In this document: in pieces, positions 25,056-33,270 of the stretch
Numbering within the stretch: position 1 is the stretch's first letter
Layout of the letters: each line of letters begins with the position of its first letter
The notes under the pieces: generated by a model
Told to the model about the DNA's origin: nothing
The model's input: the letters and a program-made list of their open reading frames with translations, nothing else
Databases searched by the model: none
Translations under genes and position numbers: made by a program
DNA from: Citrifermentans bremense
GTDB lineage: Bacteria; Desulfobacterota; Desulfuromonadia; Geobacterales; Geobacteraceae
Direction of reading: 5' to 3'
NCBI RefSeq assembly: GCF_014218275.1
Contig: NZ_AP023213.1
Location: 1,776,001 to 1,840,000 of the forward strand
DNA length: 64,000 bases

Positions 25056-26057
25056 ATGGAAAACGACGAGCTTTTAGAGGAGAAGGAACCTCTTTTCATG
25101 GACGCCGAGCAGGACCCGGATGCACTCGAACTGGAGGAAGTCGAGGCTGAAGTCGACGAGCCTGCCGAGGTCGAGGAAGAGGAAATCAAGGCCGCGGTGG
25201 TGGAGCATTTCGACGACGCCATCAAGCTCTACCTGCGGGAAATCCAGAAGACCAAGCTTCTCACCGCCGACGAAGAGAAGGAGCTTGCGGCGCGCATCGA
25301 CCTGGGCGACAAGGCCGCCCGGGACCGGATGATCGTCTCCAACCTCCGCCTGGTGGTGAAGATCGCCAAGCGATACATAAACCGCGGGCTCCCCTTCCTG
25401 GATCTGATCGAAGAAGGGAACATGGGGCTCATCAAGGCGGTGGAGCGCTTCAAGCTCTCCAAAGAGTGCCGCTTCTCGACCTACGCCACATGGTGGATCA
25501 GGCAGTCCATCGAGCGCGCGCTGGTGAACCAGTCCCGCACCATCCGCCTCCCGGTGCACGTCTCCGACGACATCAACAAGATGCTCAGGGTGACGCGCGA
25601 ACTGGTGCAGAAGATGAACCGCGAGCCGACCATCAAGGAAGTCGCCGACACGCTGGATGTGAACGTCACCTACGTGCGCAGACTCATGGTCCTCTTGAAG
25701 AAGACCTATTCCATCGAGCGCCCCATGGGTGAGAACAACGATTACTTCTTGATCGACACCATAGAGGACACCTCAACCATATCGCCGGCCGTGCTTTTGG
25801 AAGACCTCAACAAGTACGAGCTGGTCTCCAAGTGGTTCGAGACCCTCTCCGACGCGGAGAAGAAGATCCTTACGCTTCGTTTCGGTCTCGACGACAAGGA
25901 TCCCCAGACCCTCGACACCATAGGGCGCAGCTTCGGCGTGACCCGCGAGAGGATCCGGCAGATCGAGGCGAAATCTCTGGAGAAGCTGAGAAAGATAGTG
26001 GAAGCTACCGACATCATGGGACGCGCGGCTGTCCCCCCGACAACTACAGGCACATAA
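25056..26057 (+). CDS. rpoS: RNA polymerase sigma factor RpoS
   Basis: 333 residues from ATG 25056 (AAAGGAG, 7-nt spacing). The N-terminus is very acidic (MENDELLEEKEPLFMDAEQD). Region 1.2-2 reads DDAIKLYLREIQKTKLL and FLDLIEEGNMGLIKAVERF; 2.3/2.4 YATWWIRQSIERALVNQSRT; region 4.2 TLDTIGRSFGVTRERIRQIE. This is a sigma-70 family factor of RpoS type, for stationary-phase and stress genes. The neighbourhood surE-pcm-rpoS supports RpoS over RpoD. Confidence 0.93.
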   Translation: MENDELLEEKEPLFMDAEQDPDALELEEVEAEVDEPAEVEEEEIKAAVVEHFDDAIKLYLREIQKTKLLTADEEKELAARIDLGDKAARDRMIVSNLRLVVKIAKRYINRGLPFLDLIEEGNMGLIKAVERFKLSKECRFSTYATWWIRQSIERALVNQSRTIRLPVHVSDDINKMLRVTRELVQKMNREPTIKEVADTLDVNVTYVRRLMVLLKKTYSIERPMGENNDYFLIDTIEDTSTISPAVLLEDLNKYELVSKWFETLSDAEKKILTLRFGLDDKDPQTLDTIGRSFGVTRERIRQIEAKSLEKLRKIVEATDIMGRAAVPPTTTGT

Positions 26058-26072
26058 GGAGCGGCAGGATAA

Positions 26073-26588
26073 ATGGAAGATCTGAAAAGCATCATCAGGA
26101 ACATCCCGGACTTCCCCAAGAAGGGGATACTTTTCAAGGACATCACCACGCTCTTAGGCGATGCCCAATCGTTCCAGCGCATGGTCGACCTCCTGTCGCA
26201 CCGGTACGTGGGGCAGAAGATAGACAAGGTGGTGGGCGTCGAGGCGCGCGGTTTCATCATCGGCGCGGCGCTCGCGTACAAGCTCGGCGCCGGGATCGTA
26301 CTGGTGCGCAAGCCCGGGAAGCTTCCGTCCAAGACCATCAGCAAGACGTATGCCCTCGAATACGGTACCGACACCCTGGAGATCCATACCGACGCCTTCA
26401 ACAAGGGCGATCGCGTGTTGATCGCTGACGACCTATTGGCCACCGGCGGCACCATGGCTGCGGTCGTAGATTTGATCAACAGCATGGACGTCGAGTTGGT
26501 CGAGTGCTGCTTCATGGCAGAGCTCGAATTCCTGGAGGGGGCGAAGAAGCTTCCTGAAGGTAAAGTGTTCTCCCTGCTCAAGTTCTAA
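26073..26588 (+). CDS. apt: Adenine phosphoribosyltransferase
   Basis: 171 residues, usual length. [17 protein letters not shown] at the start, [19 protein letters not shown], and the PRPP loop [18 protein letters not shown]. It converts adenine plus PRPP to AMP in purine salvage. ATG 26073 has GGAG upstream; it starts 15 bp after rpoS, likely in the same transcript. Confidence 0.95.
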   Translation: MEDLKSIIRNIPDFPKKGILFKDITTLLGDAQSFQRMVDLLSHRYVGQKIDKVVGVEARGFIIGAALAYKLGAGIVLVRKPGKLPSKTISKTYALEYGTDTLEIHTDAFNKGDRVLIADDLLATGGTMAAVVDLINSMDVELVECCFMAELEFLEGAKKLPEGKVFSLLKF

Positions 26589-26640
26589 TAAAACTTCTTG
26601 CCAAACAGACGGCGGTATTGTATATAGGTCGTCTGACCTT

Positions 26641-26717
26641 GTCCCCGTAGCTCAGCAGGATAGAGCACTTCCCTCCTAAGGAAGGGGTCGGACGTTCGAA
26701 TCGTCTCGGGGACGCCA
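26641..26717 (+). tRNA. tRNA-Arg(CCT)
   Basis: Acceptor GTCCCCG / CGGGGAC, anticodon arm CTTCC-CTCCTAA-GGAAG with anticodon CCT, T arm with GTTCGAATC; CCA is encoded at 26715-26717. Its 3' 41 bases are repeated at 34779-34819, so the gene is the insertion site of the island and was restored by the integration. Confidence 0.96.
26677..26717 (+). repeat. attL, 41-bp direct repeat
   Basis: TAAGGAAGGGGTCGGACGTT and on to GACGCCA, identical to 34779-34819; covers the tRNA-Arg anticodon loop to CCA. Confidence 0.95.
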
Positions 26718-26722
26718 AAGAA

Positions 26723-26765
26723 ATCAAAGGGTTGCAGCTTTTGCTGTGACCCTTTTCTTTTTGCA
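26723..26765 (+). terminator. Terminator at island edge
   Basis: AAAGGGTTGCAGC-TTTT-GCTGTGACCCTTT stem followed by a T-rich run, right after the tRNA-Arg. The host version (34827-34862) is a different hairpin. Confidence 0.7.
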
Positions 26766-27010
26766 AAGTGCAATTTGTTGCCGTTTCGTTGCCGTTTGTA
26801 GTTTTGCTTAGGGCATTGCATATCCTTGTTTAGTGTCTCCGCTACCCATCACCGCCCCTTTTCCAAATCTCTGCGGTGACAGTCACAATTCATAACTACA
26901 ACCTAAGTGGGGAACTGTGGTCAGTTGTGGGCATGCTTTTTAAAGCTCTTTAGTGTATCGTCCCTCATCAGTGATACATCATTTCTTTAAAGTACTTAAA
27001 AGGAGGAATC
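26766..27010. other. Non-coding stretch
   Basis: AT-rich; likely promoter region of the small secreted protein gene. AAGGAGG lies 8 nt before the start. Confidence 0.4.
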
Positions 27011-27723
<713 letters not shown>

Positions 27724-27759
27724 ACCCTCTCTATTGCAACAACTGTTTTTCGATATAAG

Positions 27760-27792
27760 AAAAAGCGTCCCCAAAATTGGAGGCGCTTTTTT
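27760..27792 (+). terminator. Rho-independent terminator
   Basis: AAAAGCGTCCCCAA / TTGGAGGCGCTTTTTT stem, ending in a run of T. Confidence 0.85.
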
Positions 27793-27875
27793 ATATGTCG
27801 GAAAATAGGGCTGATCTTCGGCTTTCTTTAACTGTTTACCTCGTACCCCATAACGCCCGCGCACGCCTGCGCGTA

Positions 27876-28085
27876 CTATGCTGATAATTCAGCTTTCTTC
27901 AGATTGGCAAGCGCCCTCAACTTCCCTCCCGCCGTCTTTGGCCCCGTTGATAACCCGCCGTGGTTCTTACAGCGTCCGTTCTTGTAAATGCGTGTGTTTC
28001 TGCACGGCATCCCCTGCCTCGTCATCGCTCCGCATGTTGCTTTCACCTTCTCTTTTCTATCCATTGGGAACCCCATGACGCGCAC
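27876..28085 (-). CDS. HGG-STGP motif phage-type protein
   Basis: 69 residues with four Cys/His ligands and the motif KNGRCKNHGGLSTGPKT, widespread in small phage and satellite proteins (HGGxxTGPKT). CGAMTRQGMPCRN gives the first Cys pair. Possibly zinc binding; function unknown. The start may be the internal Met four residues later. Confidence 0.7.
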   Translation of the reverse strand: MRVMGFPMDRKEKVKATCGAMTRQGMPCRNTRIYKNGRCKNHGGLSTGPKTAGGKLRALANLKKAELSA

Positions 28086-28118
28086 CTGCGCATTACTGGT
28101 TGCGAAATTCAGGTTTAT

Positions 28119-29351
28119 TCAGGTTCTTGTACCTGTGCGCTCTTGCCCTAAATTGCTGTTGCTGCCGTAGGGACAGAAGTTTAGACCAGCTTGGGCCTTA
28201 CTGCGCCACCGACGCGCTATCTTTTTCACTAGCTTTTGTGCTCTGTCCTGTGATTCGGGACCTTGCCCTGGCGCACCGACGATGAAAGTAAGCTCGGTAA
28301 ATACACCATGCTTGTGAAATTCCCGTATGGAGTCGAAAAGCTGCCTATCTGTCACCTGTTTGTTAAATACCGTGTTCCGGTATTCCTCGTCTGCGTCTTC
28401 AACTCCAATCAGCACCCTATTTGCACCTCGTCTACACAACCAGCGCACTAGATCCGGTTCGATATCCCCTCTTACACAGGCTGTGAATGGAAAGGTAATA
28501 TCACCCCAAGACTCACGCCATTCTTGGTTGTAATAAGGCAGGAGATCACCGTGGAAATGCACCCCTGTAATTTGGCGGGGAAAAACATTACCGTAAAGGT
28601 ATTCAATGTCCTCCTTCACCCTCGCCCTAATACGTGGCTTCTTTCGCGGGTGGATACTCTCAGCGCAGAAAGAGCACGACCAAGGGCAATCACGGCTAGA
28701 AAGGTAAGGCAGGGTAAACGTTTCTGCCATAGATAGATGGAAAAAAGGACGCATTGCCTCGTAATCCATGAGGGGCAAGGTATCGATATCCTCTGTCAGC
28801 AAAGCGCGGTCAAACAGCCCCGTATCCCCATGTAAAATGAATTCCGGCAGTGTTTCGCCGTCACCTCTGCAGGTGTAATGGGCTGGGGTGTCGGGGACCT
28901 CGTTAAAGAACCGCAGATAAGACCCGCCCAGGATAACCACGCGCCCCATATTCCGCGCCGACTCCATGAAAGGCAGGGTCGATTCAAACGTGTCCTCACT
29001 TACGACGGAGAAACAGACGAAATCGATATGCTCATCCTCGATAACCCGCCGCAAGCGTTGCAGTTCAACATCGGTCCAATCTTGGATGAAGTGCAAACGG
29101 GCCATTATGCCGCGCTGCTTCAAGATCGCGCTCAACTGTGCCGCCCCCAAGTGATACCTAGTCCGTGGAACGTCGCTCCACAAATTGCTCGCACTATATG
29201 GGGTGCCATAAACCAGAAGGACTTTATGGCAACGACTAAACGGACCGGCGGAAATGTTAACCTTTGCAAAGTCCAAATTGTTACCCTCTGTGAGTTTGTG
29301 GTTAAAGGTTGCCGTACATTTCGCGCCAATCAGACAACCGCACGCAAACAA
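28119..29351 (-). CDS. B12-binding-domain radical SAM protein
   Basis: 410 residues as drawn (a start at TTG near 29276, with GAGG before it, is also likely and avoids most of the overlap with the next gene). A Rossmann-like segment (YHLGAAQLSAILKQRGIMAR ... VCFSVVSEDTFES ... VVILGGSYLRFF) resembles the B12-binding domain; the radical SAM cluster is CPWSCSFC (C-x3-C-x2-C). Then VHFHGDLLPYYN and IGVEDADEEYRN. Such proteins modify lipids, peptides or RNA; the substrate is unknown. It is the likely cargo of the island. Confidence 0.8.
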   Translation of the reverse strand: MFACGCLIGAKCTATFNHKLTEGNNLDFAKVNISAGPFSRCHKVLLVYGTPYSASNLWSDVPRTRYHLGAAQLSAILKQRGIMARLHFIQDWTDVELQRLRRVIEDEHIDFVCFSVVSEDTFESTLPFMESARNMGRVVILGGSYLRFFNEVPDTPAHYTCRGDGETLPEFILHGDTGLFDRALLTEDIDTLPLMDYEAMRPFFHLSMAETFTLPYLSSRDCPWSCSFCAESIHPRKKPRIRARVKEDIEYLYGNVFPRQITGVHFHGDLLPYYNQEWRESWGDITFPFTACVRGDIEPDLVRWLCRRGANRVLIGVEDADEEYRNTVFNKQVTDRQLFDSIREFHKHGVFTELTFIVGAPGQGPESQDRAQKLVKKIARRWRSKAQAGLNFCPYGSNSNLGQERTGTRT

Positions 29352-29601
29352 GGTCGTTATCTCTGCGGCTGTTGTGGAGGTGGATTATCACCATAGGCGC
29401 TTTTCCGTTGGGGCAGTTCCTTACGGCCTGGCTCATGAAGGTGTGAGCTGTGGATTTAACGCGGCTTTTAGCCTCTATGCTCCAAGGCCCCGCCGATATA
29501 TCCTCCCCACCCAAAAGCCCTTTGCGGTCGCCGTTCATTATCTTCGCTAGAACCTTCTCGTTCTCCTTGCCGCGCTGCCGATTCCTTTTTGCTGTTGTCA
29601 T
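29302..29601 (-). CDS. PD-(D/E)XK-like small protein
   Basis: 99 residues: a basic start (TTAKRNRQRGKENEKVLAK), then DISAGPWSIEAKSRVKSTAH, with E-A-K as the catalytic strand, then APMVIIHLHN. This is the compact layout of phage Holliday-junction or nicking-type PD-(D/E)XK proteins (VRR-NUC/RusA-like). ATG 29601 lies on the minus strand; the stop overlaps the start of the radical SAM ORF. Confidence 0.65.
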   Translation of the reverse strand: MTTAKRNRQRGKENEKVLAKIMNGDRKGLLGGEDISAGPWSIEAKSRVKSTAHTFMSQAVRNCPNGKAPMVIIHLHNSRRDNDLVCVRLSDWREMYGNL

Positions 29602-29829
29602 TCGCCCCCCTGCTTGGCTTGCCGCCGTCCCATCCGGTAGGGGTGAAGGGCGCAGTGTTTGATGTTACATTCCCGCACATCTTTTATTTGGTCGCAGCAA
29701 CAGTCGAGGCATTTCTGGCGAATGGATTTGATAGGCGTCAATCTCATGTACTCTCCTTTGAATAAAGCCGTAGCTATCTCACGTTTTTGGTGTCAACTGC
29801 ATTAAGGGCAGAGTTCCCCCTGTACGCCC
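29602..29829. other. Short region without a supported gene
   Basis: About 230 bp between two minus-strand genes. One Cys-rich run (CGRCYCCDQIKDVRECNIK-like on the minus strand near 29660-29740) hints at a tiny zinc-finger gene, too short and uncertain to call. Confidence 0.3.
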
Positions 29830-30039
29830 TTAGGCGGTGGGTTGTTCGCAGTTCTTTTCGTTTTTAGGGAAGGTCGCCTCTGCCGGTTCGAGGACGCGCC
29901 AGCGAAGATCAAGCAGGGCATCTTCAAGCAGCAAAGCAAGGCTGCTGTCTGAGACTCCCTCTGCTGCCATGACCTGCACAGCAGGATTGCCGTGGATCTT
30001 CACTACAACTCGTATTTGCATGGCCGTACCGCCGCTCAC
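29830..30039 (-). CDS. Small hypothetical protein
   Basis: 69 residues from ATG 30039 or the Met at 30021 (MQIRVVVKIHGNPAVQVMAA). It looks like a single alpha/beta unit. No recognised family. Part of the minus-strand block of the island. Confidence 0.4.
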   Translation of the reverse strand: MSGGTAMQIRVVVKIHGNPAVQVMAAEGVSDSSLALLLEDALLDLRWRVLEPAEATFPKNEKNCEQPTA

Positions 30040-30119
30040 AGTTCATTCCTTGACATATGTTCTTTCTTCCCTCCTGCGTGACATCTTAGGCTTGGCGGCA
30101 TTTCGCCGTATTATTCCCA

Positions 30120-30250
30120 AGTTCATTTTTGGCTACGGTAAAAGGTTCTACAGGTTCACTTTTGACTATGGTAAGGGGGTAGCAGTGGGCCATTTTTGAA
30201 CTTGTAGGGGCTAAATCAGCACCTTCGACAGTAGCCAAAAATGAACTGTA
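30120..30250. repeat. Direct and inverted repeats, possible origin or operator
   Basis: Two related direct units (TTCATTTTTGGCTACGGTAA and TTCACTTTTGACTATGGTAA) lie 34 bp apart, and GTTCATTTTTGGCTAC is repeated in inverted form as GTAGCCAAAAATGAAC near 30229. The block lies upstream of the minus gene at 30039 and downstream of 30281. It resembles iterons or operators. Confidence 0.5.
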
Positions 30251-30280
30251 CATATATATGCCATCTTTACTGCAGTTCTT

Positions 30281-30715
30281 TTAGCTGCTCCACGGTACTG
30301 CTGCCGGTGGTTCGGTGGGGTGCCTTCGCCATTCACCCTTAGGCTTTGGTTGCACCTCGTACAGCAACCACCTCTTCGACAGCTTGTACTTGGAGTTGGA
30401 CCGCCCTGCGCCTCTAAGACCGCCAACGGATACAATTTCCACAAAGCCGCTCTTGCCCAGTTCCTCTATTGCGCGGGAGAATGTACGCCTTGCGAATCCT
30501 CGCCGCTCGGCTTCCGTATAGGTGAAGTCAAACACGCCGCTGTAACCTAGGGCATCCAGCCGCCTTAACTTCCCGTCTGTGCGCTTGAACCACATCAAGA
30601 CCTTGACGGCGCTACCTGAAAGCTCGGAAAAGGCTTTAGAGTCCATCTCTTCGTTTAGTAGAGGGGTAAACGGTGGTAGTTTGAATCTGTTGCCATCTCT
30701 TGATTTCTTCCCCAC
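30281..30715 (-). CDS. HTH replication-type protein (phage O-like)
   Basis: 144 residues from GTG 30715. Residues 30-110 are a winged helix: FSELSGSAVKVLMWFKRTDG, FTYTEAERRGFARRTFSRAI and ELGKSGFVEIVSVGG, similar to helix-turn-helix domains of phage replication proteins. Basic, with a Ser/Arg/Lys-rich tail. It starts 8 bp after the Rha gene on the same strand and lies beside the repeats at 30120-30250. Confidence 0.65.
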   Translation of the reverse strand: MGKKSRDGNRFKLPPFTPLLNEEMDSKAFSELSGSAVKVLMWFKRTDGKLRRLDALGYSGVFDFTYTEAERRGFARRTFSRAIEELGKSGFVEIVSVGGLRGAGRSNSKYKLSKRWLLYEVQPKPKGEWRRHPTEPPAAVPWSS

Positions 30716-30723
30716 GCCGCCCC

Positions 30724-31416
30724 CTATGCCCTTAGAAGGCGCTGCCCTGGCAAGGTAGCGGCATAAGCGGTTACGGCGTCTTTTGCCTGCTGGAAAATGT
30801 CTCTGTACTGTATCCCCGCCGCCATCCCTGTTTGCATGACATCGCGAATCAGATATTCAGCAGAGGTCAAGAAGGAAAGCTGCATTGTATCGATTGAATC
30901 CCTCAGGCTCTGAGGCCCCGACTGCTTAACGAGGTTTAGCGCCTTGTACGTCATGTTTGTTACGTTGGCATAGTAGAACCGCGCCGATTGGCTACCTTGA
31001 GCGGTGGCGTAGTCCACGAACTCGGCAAGCGCGTCTGTTTCTGCCCTGCGTCCGATCTTGTTGCCATCTCGCTGCTCCTGCCATGAGAGGTTTTGCTGGT
31101 TCAGTAGCAACCGCTCCATGTGGTTGAAGGCGTCGATGTATTTTAGTTTGAATCCCAGCGCCTTCTTCCCAGTGAACCCCATTGCTAGAAGGCTGAAGCC
31201 ATCGCGATTCATTTCGTACATTGGCCACGTCTTTCCGCGCTCGTCGGTGTATTCTCGTGGCGCAAAATTGCGCTGCGAAATCCCCTCGTTCTCAAGATCC
31301 GCAACTAAATTGTCAATGGCGCGTATCACGTCCTTGTGTTGCTTTCGGAATACATTGGCTACCGTCAGGCTGCTGGTTACTGCCTGCCGGTGCTGCAAGG
31401 TCACGATCTCATTCAT
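30724..31416 (-). CDS. Rha-family phage regulatory protein
   Basis: 230 residues. The N-terminal domain is the Rha signature: VANVFRKQHKDVIRAIDNL, then NFAPREYTDERGKTWPMYEM and NRDGFSLLAMGFTGKKALGF. Rha interferes with infection in strains lacking IHF. The C-terminal 110 residues are helical and of unknown role. Its start overlaps the stop of the upstream gene by 4 bp (ATGA). Confidence 0.85.
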   Translation of the reverse strand: MNEIVTLQHRQAVTSSLTVANVFRKQHKDVIRAIDNLVADLENEGISQRNFAPREYTDERGKTWPMYEMNRDGFSLLAMGFTGKKALGFKLKYIDAFNHMERLLLNQQNLSWQEQRDGNKIGRRAETDALAEFVDYATAQGSQSARFYYANVTNMTYKALNLVKQSGPQSLRDSIDTMQLSFLTSAEYLIRDVMQTGMAAGIQYRDIFQQAKDAVTAYAATLPGQRLLRA

Positions 31417-31673
31417 TGCCGTCCCCCCTTTGCCTGCCGGTGTTCATAGATCAACTTGTCTATGGTGCGGCTTGCCGCGATAAAGGAGAGAACGGGACAG
31501 GGTTGATTGAGGGAGTATGCGCGGCGGGCTTCAAATAGATCCTCTGTCGCTTCAAACTCAAAATTTAGCGTGCAGGAGTCTTGTGGGGCAGGAGTCCACG
31601 GAAAGCCTAAGGCAAGGAGGAATTTGGCTTCATTGCGGTCAGTTATTGTGATTGTCTTTGTCGATGTCGGCAT
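31413..31673 (-). CDS. Hypothetical protein
   Basis: 86 residues from ATG 31673 (GGAGGG, 8-nt spacing). ITDRNEAKFLLALGFPWTPA and the C-terminal IAASRTIDKLIYEHRQ are seen. No family recognised. It overlaps the Rha gene by 4 bp and starts 3 bp after the alpA stop, so it is in the alpA-rha operon. Confidence 0.5.
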   Translation of the reverse strand: MPTSTKTITITDRNEAKFLLALGFPWTPAPQDSCTLNFEFEATEDLFEARRAYSLNQPCPVLSFIAASRTIDKLIYEHRQAKGGRQ

Positions 31674-31676
31674 GTT

Positions 31677-31877
31677 CTAGCCCTCCGTCACGGTCTGACG
31701 GCTAGCGAGCCATTCATCAACTTCGTGACGGTGGTAACCAACAGCCCCAGCGGACAGGCGTATGCGTTTAGGGAAGGATCCAGACCTTTCGAGCCGCCAG
31801 ATTGACGTCCTCGACAAACCAACTACAGCGGGGAGATGCTTGGGCCGAATGATTTCCGGTGCAATGCTGGTAGGCAT
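31677..31877 (-). CDS. AlpA-family regulator / excisionase
   Basis: 66 residues: EIIRPKHLPAVVGLSRTSIW, RLERSGSFPKRIRLSAGAVG and YHRHEVDEWLASR are the AlpA/MerR-like winged HTH pattern. AlpA proteins control excision of P4-like elements. It leads the operon. Its ATG lies inside a long hairpin (31881-31945) that covers its ribosome site, so expression may be gated. Confidence 0.85.
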   Translation of the reverse strand: MPTSIAPEIIRPKHLPAVVGLSRTSIWRLERSGSFPKRIRLSAGAVGYHRHEVDEWLASRQTVTEG

Positions 31878-31880
31878 AAA

Positions 31881-31945
31881 AAAACCTCCAAAAGAGAGTT
31901 GTTTCGGTTGCGCAACCGTTGGTTCAACTCTACACAGGAGGTTTT
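31881..31945 (-). promoter_or_regulatory. Hairpin sequestering the alpA ribosome site
   Basis: The mRNA would read AAAACCTCC, then AGAGTTG, then the self-complementary CGGTTGCGCAACCG, then CAACTCT and GGAGGTTTT, i.e. three nested stems closed by pairing of the ribosome site GGAGG to an upstream CCTCC. The T run before ATG could also make it a terminator. Seen directly in the sequence. Confidence 0.75.
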
Positions 31946-32011
31946 CTTTGCGATAGCTGCTATTTCAACAGCTTGCATAAATATCATGATAATTTAAAGG
32001 TTCTTCATTTA

Positions 32012-32854
32012 TCATCCTTTTACGCTCGGCTGTTTCGTTCCACTAAGAATCTTTGGCGGGAATTTGTTACTCTTTAAAAGATCAATTAGATCATTTACCT
32101 CAGACAACATATCTGAAACCAGCTTTTGCCTTGCTCTTAAGGTGCCACTTGAACTGGTGCTGAAGTTAAATTCTTTTGCTATTCGTTCATTGCTGTGATT
32201 GTGGAAGAATTTTTTCATCCAAACTTCAACGCAGTCACGCCAGTATTCGAATGGGTAAAGAATTTTACCATTTTTATCTCTTATGAAGTCCTTAACTAAG
32301 CTTAGTAGAGGAGGTTTTTCACCATTAAGTTCGTTGCTATAATCAAACAAAACGCGCATAACTTTTCCGTGGGCTATTATCTCCTGTTTAACAACTTCAG
32401 CTTGGCGTGTCAAAGTGTCAATGTCACCCATTAGGTCTACATGTTTTAGACTTTTTAAGACTCCCGGTGTCAACGTACTAAGATTATCCGGCACAAATGG
32501 AGTGTCTTCTAAAGCAGTGTCTGGATCGTTGTTTGTCCTATATATTTCCAAATAGGTTGCAACTGACAATTCGACGTGGGGCAAATAATCACTTTCTTGA
32601 GGAGAAGAGCACCACTGCCTTAGAAGAGGCACGAATTCCTGAACCAGCCTTTTCTTCTGTAGATCGCTTAAAGGATAGTTATTCTCCTGAATCATCCACA
32701 AGAACATTAAAATTCGGTGAAAACCCACTATTCTGGCTTTGTATTCTGGGAAGTCCACTAAAACGCCTCCTGCAGCGCCCTGATAGATGATCGCGGGAAA
32801 CCGCCCCAGGAAAGGCGGCTTGTCGGCCCGTCGGCCTATCCCGCGAAACCGCAA
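32012..32854 (-). CDS. Hypothetical island protein
   Basis: 280 residues as drawn. Mainly helical, mid part DLMGDIDTLTRQAEVVKQEI, no recognised domain. The region NHSNERIAKEFNFSTSSSGT could be a helix-turn-helix. The N-terminus (RADKPPFLGRFPAIIYQGAA) might be untranslated, with the true start further in. It lies upstream of the alpA operon on the same strand. Confidence 0.5.
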   Translation of the reverse strand: MRFRGIGRRADKPPFLGRFPAIIYQGAAGGVLVDFPEYKARIVGFHRILMFLWMIQENNYPLSDLQKKRLVQEFVPLLRQWCSSPQESDYLPHVELSVATYLEIYRTNNDPDTALEDTPFVPDNLSTLTPGVLKSLKHVDLMGDIDTLTRQAEVVKQEIIAHGKVMRVLFDYSNELNGEKPPLLSLVKDFIRDKNGKILYPFEYWRDCVEVWMKKFFHNHSNERIAKEFNFSTSSSGTLRARQKLVSDMLSEVNDLIDLLKSNKFPPKILSGTKQPSVKG

Positions 32855-33109
32855 TTACACTGCTTGCAGTTTTCTTTTTTCTGAAGCAAGGGCTTCATCG
32901 CCACGATATTCATCTACTGCAACGTCTAAGGAGTGTTGCAATCCCTCAAGAATAGCCTCAAGACCGGCGAACTCTGCGTTATCAAGCTCACGGCGTGGAT
33001 TGTCCGCTAGCAGGCTTTGCAGGAACCATACACCATTCGAAACCCGCTGCGTGCGTGTAACCAAGTTGTGACCAGTGCTTTCAAAAAAACTTTTGCTGTC
33101 GATACTCAT
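32855..33109 (-). CDS. Hypothetical protein
   Basis: 84 residues from ATG 33109 (GGAGG, 6-nt spacing). Helical and acidic (LDNAEFAGLEAILEGLQHSL). No family recognised. Likely co-transcribed with 33131-33256 and 32012-32854. Confidence 0.5.
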   Translation of the reverse strand: MSIDSKSFFESTGHNLVTRTQRVSNGVWFLQSLLADNPRRELDNAEFAGLEAILEGLQHSLDVAVDEYRGDEALASEKRKLQAV

Positions 33110-33130
33110 TTCCACCCTCCTGTGAAATAG

Positions 33131-33256
33131 TCAGTCTCTGTATCCCTGCTTGATGTCAAAAAGCAGATCGATAATTTTCTCCAGTCGTTTGTCAATGGCA
33201 TACAGACTGTAAACTACACAAGCGATAAATGGACCCCATAGCCAGTTTCCTTCCAT
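33131..33256 (-). CDS. Small single-TM protein
   Basis: 41 residues from ATG 33256: MEGNWLWGPFIACVVYSLYA, then a charged tail (IDKRLEKIIDLLFDIKQGYR). One membrane helix. The G-rich run before the ATG is a fair ribosome site. Similar tiny proteins occur in temperate phages. Confidence 0.45.
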   Translation of the reverse strand: MEGNWLWGPFIACVVYSLYAIDKRLEKIIDLLFDIKQGYRD

Positions 33257-33270
33257 AGCCCCCCCCTTTT

